A stretch of DNA of 64,000 nucleotides from Geothrix oryzae (GTDB lineage: Bacteria > Acidobacteriota > Holophagae > Holophagales > Holophagaceae). The notes beneath the pieces were generated by a model. The model ran no database searches. It saw nothing but the letters and a program-made list of their open reading frames with translations, and was not told the origin of the DNA. Made by a program: the position numbers and the translations under genes. Below, piece after piece: positions 36,912-44,903 of the stretch; within the stretch, counting starts at the first letter, position 1; the number at the start of each line of letters is the position of its first letter. Where the stretch lies: assembly GCF_030295385.1 (NCBI RefSeq), contig NZ_AP027079.1:3100001-3164000 (forward strand), given 5' to 3'.

Positions 36912-39584
36912 ATGGCCGCTCCCCTCCGACACCTCCCCGTCACGCCGCTGGACGAACTCCGCGCCTGGCTCGGCAACCCTGCCGAAGGCGATGCCGCCGC
37001 CCTGTCCCGCCTGAACCAGCTCCTGCAGCAGCTCCGCCAACTGGCCCTGCCCGAGCTCGGAGGCCGACTCGTCAAGGCCACCTCCACCATCGCCCTGAAG
37101 CGGTTCATTCTCGGGCTCACGGCCAAATTCGATTGGCCGGAGTGGACGCCCTGGATCCTGCAGGCCCTGCAGCATGAGCCCGATCTCGGGGTCTTCGACG
37201 AGGGGTGCGCCGCCCTGGGCCGCCTGGAGCTCCGCTCGGCCCGCGAGGCCCTGCAGAAGCTGGCCGCCCAGCGCACCGATCCCGACCGCCAGCTGATCCT
37301 CCGCCGGGAGCTCAGCGCCCTTGATTTTCAGCAACCCCTGGCCTTCTACCTGGGCCGGCTGCTGGAGGGGGAGAGCAACCCCCGCCTCGCCCACCAGGGC
37401 GCCCGGGGCCTCGCCGCCGGGGCGGAACACGAGGACTTCCCCCAGCTGTGGGAGGCCCTGGCCGGGGCCGATCCCCTGGCCTTCCGGCTCCTGCTCCGGG
37501 CCGTGGCCGAACTGCCCGGGGAAGCCCCGGGCCCCGCCCTCCTCGAGCTGTTCAAGGAAACCCTCCGCACCCTGGAGGACCTGGCCGCCCTCGAGGTCCT
37601 CACCCAGCGGATCCAGACCAGCGCCCGCACCGCGGCCCGCGCGGACCTGGCCCAGGCCCTGGCCGACCGGATGGCGGGCCGGGCCCCCGACGAGGTGCAG
37701 GCCCTCCAGGAGGCCCTCGGGGCCGGCGAGGCGGGCCATCCCGGCGCCCCCCTGGATCACCTGAGGGAACTCGCCCACGGCCCCTACGAGGTCTTCCAGA
37801 CCGAGGCCCTGGCCATCCTGCTGGAGGGCAAGGTCGCCCGTTTCAGCGCCATGGTCACCGAAGCCCAGGACACCGCCACCAAGCAGCAGGCCCGCCTCTC
37901 CGCCACACTCAACCAGATCTGCGACGGCCTGGTCCGGCAGGCCCTCGCGGGCCATATCCCCGCGGCCGACATCCTTCCGGTCCTCGAGGATGCCTTCGAT
38001 CGCTTCTCGCACAGCCCGGGCCTGGACTATGCCTTCTGCCGGCTGGTTCCGGCCGGCGCCGACGCCAGCCTGGACCATGTCCTGAAGGCCCAGGAACCGA
38101 AGCGCCGGATCGCCTGCCTGGATGTGCTCGGCGCCCGCGAAGAGGACTCCCTCGTGCCCTTCTTCCTGAGGGCCATGGAGGATTCCATCGTCGAGGTGGG
38201 CCAGCGCGCCATGCACCACTTCGGCAAGCTGCCCTCCAGCTTCCCGGCCGTCATGGAGCTGTTCCGCTCGGGCCAACCCGAGCGCGTGCGCACGGCCCTG
38301 CACATCTTCGCCGAGAACGGAACCAAGGCCGCCGCCGAACCCCTGATGGAATACCTGAAGACGGATGTCCGGGACGACCTCGTGCTGGAGTGCGTCGAGG
38401 CCCTCGGGGCCATCCGCAGCCCCATGACGGCCCCGGTCCTGCTGGACCTGCTCCACGATGGGAAACCGGCCCGGCTCCAGGAGGCCCTGGTGGATGCCCT
38501 CGCGGCCATCGCCACCCCCGAGTCCGGCCTCGGCCTGCTGGCGAAGGCCGCCCACCTGAAGCTTCCCGAGGTGCTCATCGTCGCCCTGGAGGGGGCCCTG
38601 GCCGCCTTCCCGGGGTTCGAGCGCCCCCTGCCCCAGACGGAGCTCCCGCTCCTGGAGCAGCTCATCGCCCGCTGCTGCGACGACCGGGAGGGCGAGGGAC
38701 AGCGCCTGCGGGCCATTCTCGCCACCCAGCACCTCTACTGCTTCGACCAGGAGTGCTACCTCCGCCTCAAGGACGCCTTCTCCGATGTGCTGTTCGAGCT
38801 GCGCACCAAGGCCGACTGGGACCGGGAGACCAATGACCGCGTGGCGGCGGTGGTCAAGGAGCTGGGCCGGCGGAGCGCCAGCCTGGGCCACATCGCCGGG
38901 AAGGAAGAGAAGGTCCGCGCCCTGGTGCAGGCGATCCCGCCCCAGGGCCCCGGCCGGGCCCCGGCCCTGCTGGCGCTGCGCGAGGCCCTCCACGACCCCG
39001 AATTCATCATGCGGGCCGAGCTGGCGGAGGAGATCGCCACCTATGCGCTGTCGGAATTCGGCCGGAAAGATCAGGACTGGCGCGAGCTCGCACGACTCTG
39101 CGAAATCGCCGGGCTCACCCGGCAGGCCCAGCTCGTGGAGCCGCTGAAGGAGCTGTTCAACCGCGCCACCGGCCTGGGGCTTCGGAGCGCCGCCAAGGAG
39201 GCCCTTCTCGCCCTCGGGCTGGACGAGGCGGACATCTCCCGCCGCGCCCCCATCCATTCGATCCTGCTGCTGGATCCCAGCGCCTTCTTCCGGAAGCGCC
39301 TGCTCGCCGCCCTGGGCGGGGCCTGGGATGTCCGCGAGGCCGGAAGCCGCAGCGAGGCCGCGCCCATGCTGACGGAGCGGCCCGTGGATCTGCTCATCTC
39401 GGAGCAGACGGACGGCACTGGTGATCTGCGCCCCTGGCTGAAGATGCAGTGCGAGACCCGCCGTTGCCGCCAGGTGCTGCTGTCCACCGCCGCCCGCGAC
39501 ACCAGCCCCGGCGAGCCCTGGATCCTGGGGGTGCTGTACAAGCCCTACCCGCCCGAGCAGCTTCTGAAGGCGCTGGAACCCTGA
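36912..39584 (+). CDS. HEAT-repeat protein with C-terminal degenerate receiver domain
   Basis: An 890-residue cytosolic protein. Residues 1 to about 760 are helical repeats of HEAT/PBS-lyase type, for example VQQ-like helix pairs around DDLVLECVEALGAIRSPM and PARLQEALVDALAAIA. The last 105 residues have the receiver pattern: LLLDPSAFFRKRL with Asp788, the expected phospho-Asp position as Glu831 (DLLISEQT), a conserved Ser/Thr (LLSTA) and Lys877 (LYKPYPPEQLL). The first of the acidic pair is missing too, so it should not be phosphorylated. Start ATG 36912 lacks a clear ribosome site. Confidence 0.85.
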   Translation: MAAPLRHLPVTPLDELRAWLGNPAEGDAAALSRLNQLLQQLRQLALPELGGRLVKATSTIALKRFILGLTAKFDWPEWTPWILQALQHEPDLGVFDEGCAALGRLELRSAREALQKLAAQRTDPDRQLILRRELSALDFQQPLAFYLGRLLEGESNPRLAHQGARGLAAGAEHEDFPQLWEALAGADPLAFRLLLRAVAELPGEAPGPALLELFKETLRTLEDLAALEVLTQRIQTSARTAARADLAQALADRMAGRAPDEVQALQEALGAGEAGHPGAPLDHLRELAHGPYEVFQTEALAILLEGKVARFSAMVTEAQDTATKQQARLSATLNQICDGLVRQALAGHIPAADILPVLEDAFDRFSHSPGLDYAFCRLVPAGADASLDHVLKAQEPKRRIACLDVLGAREEDSLVPFFLRAMEDSIVEVGQRAMHHFGKLPSSFPAVMELFRSGQPERVRTALHIFAENGTKAAAEPLMEYLKTDVRDDLVLECVEALGAIRSPMTAPVLLDLLHDGKPARLQEALVDALAAIATPESGLGLLAKAAHLKLPEVLIVALEGALAAFPGFERPLPQTELPLLEQLIARCCDDREGEGQRLRAILATQHLYCFDQECYLRLKDAFSDVLFELRTKADWDRETNDRVAAVVKELGRRSASLGHIAGKEEKVRALVQAIPPQGPGRAPALLALREALHDPEFIMRAELAEEIATYALSEFGRKDQDWRELARLCEIAGLTRQAQLVEPLKELFNRATGLGLRSAAKEALLALGLDEADISRRAPIHSILLLDPSAFFRKRLLAALGGAWDVREAGSRSEAAPMLTERPVDLLISEQTDGTGDLRPWLKMQCETRRCRQVLLSTAARDTSPGEPWILGVLYKPYPPEQLLKALEP

Positions 39585-39627
39585 ACCAGCATGGCCGCTA
39601 TGATCTCCCTACTGACCTGAGGCCTCC

Positions 39628-41109
39628 ATGCCGTTCGCATCTCCCTGGTTCCGCACTCCGGCCGCCCTCCTCTGCGCGCTGTCGGTCCCGAGCCTGGCCC
39701 AGGGTGCCGCACAGGACGGGGAGCTCGCGGAGCGTCTGTACCGGAGCGGAGAGCGGGCCTACGCCGCCAAATCCTACAAGGAAGCCCTGGACACTTGGGG
39801 CCAGCTGCTTCAAGCCACGCCCAAGAGCGGGTTCGCCCCCCAGGCCCTTCTCCGGCTGGCCCGCCACCAGGTGGAGGTGGAGCGGAAACCCGAGACGGCC
39901 CTGCCCTACCTCGATCGCCTGAAGGCCGAGTACATCAAGAGCCCCGAGGCCGCGGAGGGGCTGCTGTTGCGCGGCGTCCTGCTGGCCCGGCAGGCCCGGC
40001 GCCCCGCGGACCTGAAAGACGCCATGGCCGAGTTCAACCGCGTCCTCGACCTCTTTCCGGATGCCCCGGCGGTACCCGAGGCCCGCTTCCAGCTGGGCCG
40101 GGCCTGGCGGGATCAGGGACAGTGGGGCCGGGCCCTCCAGCAGTTCGTGGAGGCCTTCCGGATCCGACCCGATGCCGCCGTGGCCCCCCGGGCCATGCTG
40201 CAGGCCGCCGAGGTCCTGGACCTGATGGGGGATCTCCCGGGCTGCCTGCGGATGCTCCAGCGCCTCCGGATCCAGGCGCCCCAGAGCCCCGAGGCCCGGG
40301 AGGCAGGTTGGCGCATCGCCGTGCGGGTGAAGCACCGGCTTCAGAAACCGCCCCTCCGCAACGGCGGTCCCTGGCCCGGCGGGCGCGCCAAGTGGCTCAA
40401 GACGCCGACCCTGCTGGCCCTGGCCCCGGACGGAGACCTGCTCCTCTATCAGAACGACCTCGACCACGCCTTCCGCCTCCACGAGGGGGAGCTGGTCGCG
40501 GCCGGTCCCGCCGCCACGGGGGTCCGGGCCCTGCTGGCCTCCTCCACCGGCGCCCTCTGGCTGTTGTCCAAGACCGGTCTGGTACGGGAGGACGCACCCA
40601 CCCCCCTGCCCCTAGGCACCCTCGGCACCATCACCGGCGCGGCCCAGGACCGCTGGGGCACCCTCTGGGTGGCGGATGCCAAGACGCCCGCCCTGACCCT
40701 CTTCGGCCTGGACGGCACCTCGCGCACCGTGGCCTCGCCCACGGCCAACGCCCTGGCCGCCCTGCCTTCGGGCGGCGTCGTCATCGCCGCAGATGCCGAC
40801 CGCAAGCTGCTCTTCCTGGATGCCGACGGTCAGCCCCGCACGGTGGTGCCCTACGGCAGGGACCTGCCCGCCCCCTTCCGCTATGTGGTGGCGCTGGCCT
40901 CGGACGGCGCCGGCCAGGTGGCGGCCTTGGTGGACGGCGGAGACTTCGGCGAGGGCGTGGTGATCCTCGGGCCCGATGGCGCGGTGCTGCGCCAGGCCAC
41001 CTTCAAGGCCCTCGGCATCAGCGGCCGCATCACCTCGCTGGTCCTGGACCGCGAGGGGGGGCTCATCCTCTGCGACCGCCGCAACGACCTCCTGATCCGT
41101 GTGGATTGA
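39628..41109 (+). CDS. Exported TPR / beta-propeller protein
   Basis: A 493-residue protein with a signal peptide ending near AQGAAQ. Residues about 30-230 are TPR repeats (GERAYAAKSYKEALDTWGQLL; ALQQFVEAFRIRPDAAVAP). Residues about 260-490 are strand repeats of NHL or quinoprotein-propeller type (DRWGTLWVADAKTPAL; LVLDREGGLILCDRRNDL). This looks like a periplasmic scaffold or sensor. The stop is 1 base before the next gene, so the two are likely translated from one message. Confidence 0.8.
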   Translation: MPFASPWFRTPAALLCALSVPSLAQGAAQDGELAERLYRSGERAYAAKSYKEALDTWGQLLQATPKSGFAPQALLRLARHQVEVERKPETALPYLDRLKAEYIKSPEAAEGLLLRGVLLARQARRPADLKDAMAEFNRVLDLFPDAPAVPEARFQLGRAWRDQGQWGRALQQFVEAFRIRPDAAVAPRAMLQAAEVLDLMGDLPGCLRMLQRLRIQAPQSPEAREAGWRIAVRVKHRLQKPPLRNGGPWPGGRAKWLKTPTLLALAPDGDLLLYQNDLDHAFRLHEGELVAAGPAATGVRALLASSTGALWLLSKTGLVREDAPTPLPLGTLGTITGAAQDRWGTLWVADAKTPALTLFGLDGTSRTVASPTANALAALPSGGVVIAADADRKLLFLDADGQPRTVVPYGRDLPAPFRYVVALASDGAGQVAALVDGGDFGEGVVILGPDGAVLRQATFKALGISGRITSLVLDREGGLILCDRRNDLLIRVD

Positions 41110-41110
41110 C

Positions 41111-43144
41111 ATGCACCTTCGACGCTTCCTCCCCCTCGCGCTCCTTCTCGGGCTTTCACTCGGGGCGCAGGATCCGGCCCTCCGGGACACCTTCCTCCAA
41201 GCCAAGGCCCTCTGGGCCACCCAGGGGGACCGGGAGGGCGCCACGGCGCGCTTCGAGAAGGTCGTCGAGGCCCTGGCGCCCAGGGGCGCTTCCCTGGAGG
41301 CCGATTGGCTCGCCGTGCTGTGCGAGAGCTACAACTGGCTCGCCGTGCTGGATGACCGCAGCGCCCTGAACCGGCCCCGGGCCCAGACACGGCTGCAGGC
41401 CCTCATCGACTTGAACCCGGATTTCGAGGTGGACCGCGCCCTCACCTCTCAGCGCCTGGCCACGCTGTTCGATCGACTGAAAGCCGAGAAGTACGCGCCG
41501 GTGAAGCTGAGCTATGCCCCGGAGGGCGGGAAGCTGCTGGTGGATGGCCGCCCCGGACCGCCCCTGGCCCGGAAGTTCCTCCCCTTCGGGGCCCACAAGC
41601 TGACCTACACCCGCCCGGGCTTCGCCCCCGCGGAACTCAGCCTCGAACTCGCCCCCCGCGACGCCAAGACCGCCGACTTCAAGCTCGTCCGCGTGTCCTC
41701 CACGGTCACCCTCTATGTCCAGCCCAGCGGCGCCGAAGTCCTGGTGGATGGGCGCAGCCTGGGCCGCACCCAGGGCAAGGCGGGCCCCGAGGCCGCGCCC
41801 GTGGCCGTGCCCCTGGGCCTTCGGCCCGAGGATCTCTCCGAGGCCTTCGTCATTCCCGAACTCGGCCCCGGCAAGCACAAGCTCGAGCTGCGCGCCCCCT
41901 GCTTCCGCACCAAGGTGCTGGAGATGGGCGAGGGGCTCGCCACCCCTTGGGCGGACCACACCCTGGAGCCCATCCGCCTCGAGTCGTCCAAGGGCACCCT
42001 CACGGTGACCTCCGCCTGGGCGGGCGGCGAACTCTTCCTCTCGGGGCAGAGCCAGGGGCCCCTCCCCGTCACCCAGCTTCCGGTCTGCTCGGGCGCCTAC
42101 GATCTGCTGGTCCGCTTCCCCGCGGGCGGGTTCTCCCAGCGCATCACCGTGGAAGAGGGGAAGGCCTTCTCCGTGGAGGCGCGGCCCAAACCCCGGCTGG
42201 CCTTCCTGGGCCTGGAGGGCGAGGCCGACTTCACGGGCCGGGCCCGGTTCCTGGCCCAGCTCGAAGGGTTTGGCGACCGCCTGCAGCAGCTGGCCTTCCT
42301 GCCCGCCCGGCCCGGCGAGGCCCCCGGGGAGGCCCTGGCCCGGGTGAAGGCCTCGCGGGAGGCGGAGCTGGTTCTCCTGGCGACCCCCGTGCCCGACAAG
42401 GTCATCCACCAGGTCGAGCTGCGGCTGGCCACGCTCGAGGGCGAGGAGGAGCGCCTGGTGGTGAAGCCCCTGGAGCAGGATCCCCTGGGACCGCTCGCCA
42501 CGCGCCTCAACGCTCTCCCGGTCATCCATGAACCCGGCCTCGGCTTGTCCCTGCTGGACCTTCCCGGTGAACCGGGCCCCTGGGTCCTCGCCGCATCGGA
42601 ACCGGCCCAGAAGGCCGGCATCCAGCCCGGGAAGGCCCTCACCCAGGTGAACGGCAAACCCATCAACTCCGTCCAGGCCCTGCGGCCCCTGCTGGAAGGC
42701 GCCCGCGGCCCTGTCGCCCTCGTCCAGGGGGGGGGCCCCGTGACGCTGCCCGTCCAGATCGAGGCCCTGGAAATCCCCCTGAGCGCCCCAGACCTCTGCT
42801 ATCCGGCCGTCCTCGCCCACCTGCGCCTCCAATACGCCGGCGCCCGGGGGGATGAAGCCAACCTGATCCGGCTGAACCTGGCCCTTGGCCACATGCACTT
42901 CCGGGCCTTCGACAAGGCCATCGACCTCCTGAGGGATGCGCGCCTCAGCACCGTCGCCGGGGTCAGCCAGGGCACCTTGGACTATCACACGGGCATCTGT
43001 TTCCTCCGCCTCGGGGCGGCCTACCAGGCTGAAGCTGTGCAGGCATTCCGGCAGGCTCTGAAGTATCCTCAGGCAACCCTTCTCGGTCCCGACGGTCCCC
43101 TGGTCGCTCCCCTGGCGCGACAGGCCCTGGAGGATCTGAAGTAG
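41111..43144 (+). CDS. Exported PEGA- and PDZ-domain protein
   Basis: A 677-residue protein with a signal peptide (HLRRFLPLALLLGLSLGAQ). A TPR-like helical part comes first, then at least two PEGA-type beta domains (KLLVDGRPGPPLARKFLPFG; YVQPSGAEVLVDGRSLG), a PDZ-like segment near residue 500 (KAGIQPGKALTQVNGKPI) and C-terminal TPR helices. PEGA domains are common in surface-layer and envelope proteins. A run of nine G (42727-42735) sits in the coding region. It is co-directional with the TPR/propeller gene and the small membrane protein downstream. Confidence 0.82.
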   Translation: MHLRRFLPLALLLGLSLGAQDPALRDTFLQAKALWATQGDREGATARFEKVVEALAPRGASLEADWLAVLCESYNWLAVLDDRSALNRPRAQTRLQALIDLNPDFEVDRALTSQRLATLFDRLKAEKYAPVKLSYAPEGGKLLVDGRPGPPLARKFLPFGAHKLTYTRPGFAPAELSLELAPRDAKTADFKLVRVSSTVTLYVQPSGAEVLVDGRSLGRTQGKAGPEAAPVAVPLGLRPEDLSEAFVIPELGPGKHKLELRAPCFRTKVLEMGEGLATPWADHTLEPIRLESSKGTLTVTSAWAGGELFLSGQSQGPLPVTQLPVCSGAYDLLVRFPAGGFSQRITVEEGKAFSVEARPKPRLAFLGLEGEADFTGRARFLAQLEGFGDRLQQLAFLPARPGEAPGEALARVKASREAELVLLATPVPDKVIHQVELRLATLEGEEERLVVKPLEQDPLGPLATRLNALPVIHEPGLGLSLLDLPGEPGPWVLAASEPAQKAGIQPGKALTQVNGKPINSVQALRPLLEGARGPVALVQGGGPVTLPVQIEALEIPLSAPDLCYPAVLAHLRLQYAGARGDEANLIRLNLALGHMHFRAFDKAIDLLRDARLSTVAGVSQGTLDYHTGICFLRLGAAYQAEAVQAFRQALKYPQATLLGPDGPLVAPLARQALEDLK

Positions 43145-43155
43145 CGGAGGCACCC

Positions 43156-43545
43156 ATGAGGCACCAGCGCGGCGAAGGCAAGATCGGCTGCATCATCTCC
43201 CTGCTCGTGTTTGGCACCCTGGCCGCCGCAGGCTACAAGGCCATCCCCGTCTACTACGGCAACAGCGAGCTGGTGGATGCCTGCGACTTCATCGCCAGCG
43301 GCGCAGCGCGCAAGACCGTCGAAACCCTTGAACGGGAAATCAAGGACAAGGCCCGCGAGTTGGGTGTCGTTGAAGTCTTGACGGATAAGAATGCCATCCG
43401 GGTCAGCAAGACCGGCTACGGGGAGACGGGGAACTGCACCATCACGCTCCGCTACAAGCGCGTCATCGATTTCTACGGCACCTACAAGTGGACCGTGGTG
43501 ACCGACAAGCGCATCACGAAACCCATCTTCGAAAACATCGGCTGA
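43156..43545 (+). CDS. DUF4845-like single-pass membrane protein
   Basis: A 129-residue protein with one N-terminal helix (GCIISLLVFGTLAAAGYKAIP) and a small soluble domain containing a conserved-looking VYYGN after the helix. A helix follows (VETLEREIKDKARELG), then strands. This resembles a family common in Geobacter-type genomes (DUF4845-like), whose function is unknown. It follows the PEGA/PDZ gene by 11 bases. Confidence 0.65.
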   Translation: MRHQRGEGKIGCIISLLVFGTLAAAGYKAIPVYYGNSELVDACDFIASGAARKTVETLEREIKDKARELGVVEVLTDKNAIRVSKTGYGETGNCTITLRYKRVIDFYGTYKWTVVTDKRITKPIFENIG

Positions 43546-43619
43546 GGCTGCCGCCGCCGATGGCGCGGATCCCCCGCTGAAGGCTTGCGGCGGGGCGCCG
43601 GACGCGGCACCCTCGCTGC

Positions 43620-44903
43620 ATGTCCCTGTCGCTTCCTGAAGACAGCCGGCTCCCATCCGGAGCGGCATTCCGCCCGGTATCCATTCCCGGCTCCAAGTCG
43701 GTGACCAACCGCGCCCTGCTTCTGGCCGCGCTGGCCCCGGGCGAGACCCGTCTGAAGGGGGGACTCGAGGCCGAGGACACGCGCTGGATGCGCCGGGCCC
43801 TCGGCGACCTGGGGATTCCCGTCGCAGTGGCGGATGGGGCCTGGACGATCCGAGGTGGCAACCGCCCCCGGGCGACCACGCCCCTCTGGCTCGGCGCCTC
43901 GGGCACCACCCTGCGCTTCCTCCTGCCCTGGCTGGCCCTGCGGGCCGAGGGTGACCTCCGGATGGAGGGTGATCCGCGCCTCTTCGAGCGGCCCCTCGGC
44001 CCCCTGCTGGAACCCCTGACGACCCTGGGCGCGAGTTGGTGTCCCGATGCCTCCGGAGCCTGGCTCCGTCCCGTGCCCGCACCTCCCGAGCGCCTGGACC
44101 TGGTCGTGGACGCGCGCCTCAGCAGCCAGTTCCTCACGGGGTTGGCCCTGGCCGCCACCGCGCTGCCGGGTGGGGGCATCCTGCGCTGGACCGCCGCCGC
44201 CAGTCCGAGCTACCTGGCGCTCACCACCCAATGGCTGCACCGCTTCGGCTGCGACGCCGACCTGGAGCCCGGCCGCTGGCGCATCCCCGGGGGAGCCCTG
44301 GGGCCGCGTTCCCTGGACCTGCCCGGTGACTGGAGCGGAGCCGCGGCCTTCCTCGCCGCGGCGGCGGCCACGGGGCGCCGCCTGCGCCTGGGCCCCCTGG
44401 ATCCTGAAGATGCCCAGGGCGACCGGGCCATGGTGGCCATCCTTCACGCCGCCGGGTGCCGAATCCAGTGGATCGGGCCGCAGACCCTGGAGGTGGAGGG
44501 CCCCCTCGTCCGGGGCCTCGACGCCGACCTCACCGACTGTCCGGACCTGGGGCCCGTGCTGGCGGCTCTGGCGGCCCTGGCCCCCGGCCCTTCGGAGTTG
44601 CGCGGCCTCCACACCCTGCCCCTGAAGGAGTGCGACCGCCTGGATGCTTCCTCAGAGCTGGTGCGCTGGCTGGGCGGGACGGCCGAGGTGATCGGGGACC
44701 ATACCCTGCGCGTGGGACCTGGGCCCGAGTTCAGGGCTGGATTCGGAACCCGGCCACCCTTCAACCCCCGGAACGACCACCGCATGGCCTTCGCCGCCGC
44801 CCTCGGCGGGCTTCGTCAGGGCGGGGAGCTTCTCGACCCCCACTGCGTGGCCAAGACCTTCCCGGACTTCTGGGAAGTCTGGCGCGGGATGCTGGGGTGC
44901 TGA
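43620..44903 (+). CDS. aroA: 3-phosphoshikimate 1-carboxyvinyltransferase (EPSP synthase)
   Basis: AroA joins shikimate-3-P and PEP in the aromatic amino acid pathway. The 427-residue protein has the family motifs PGSKSVTNRALLLAAL, GASGTTLRFL, LSSQFLTGLALAA, LPLKECDRLDA and NDHRMAFAAALGGL. The length is standard. Its 3' end overlaps the sigma-54 activator gene by 7 bases. No other shikimate gene lies in the window. Confidence 0.96.
   Translation: MSLSLPEDSRLPSGAAFRPVSIPGSKSVTNRALLLAALAPGETRLKGGLEAEDTRWMRRALGDLGIPVAVADGAWTIRGGNRPRATTPLWLGASGTTLRFLLPWLALRAEGDLRMEGDPRLFERPLGPLLEPLTTLGASWCPDASGAWLRPVPAPPERLDLVVDARLSSQFLTGLALAATALPGGGILRWTAAASPSYLALTTQWLHRFGCDADLEPGRWRIPGGALGPRSLDLPGDWSGAAAFLAAAAATGRRLRLGPLDPEDAQGDRAMVAILHAAGCRIQWIGPQTLEVEGPLVRGLDADLTDCPDLGPVLAALAALAPGPSELRGLHTLPLKECDRLDASSELVRWLGGTAEVIGDHTLRVGPGPEFRAGFGTRPPFNPRNDHRMAFAAALGGLRQGGELLDPHCVAKTFPDFWEVWRGMLGC

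Noticed and set aside
36876-39257. Long minus-strand open frame opposite the HEAT-repeat gene
   Set aside because: Composition is Gly/Gln/Leu-rich without domain pattern. The plus strand has clear HEAT and receiver features.
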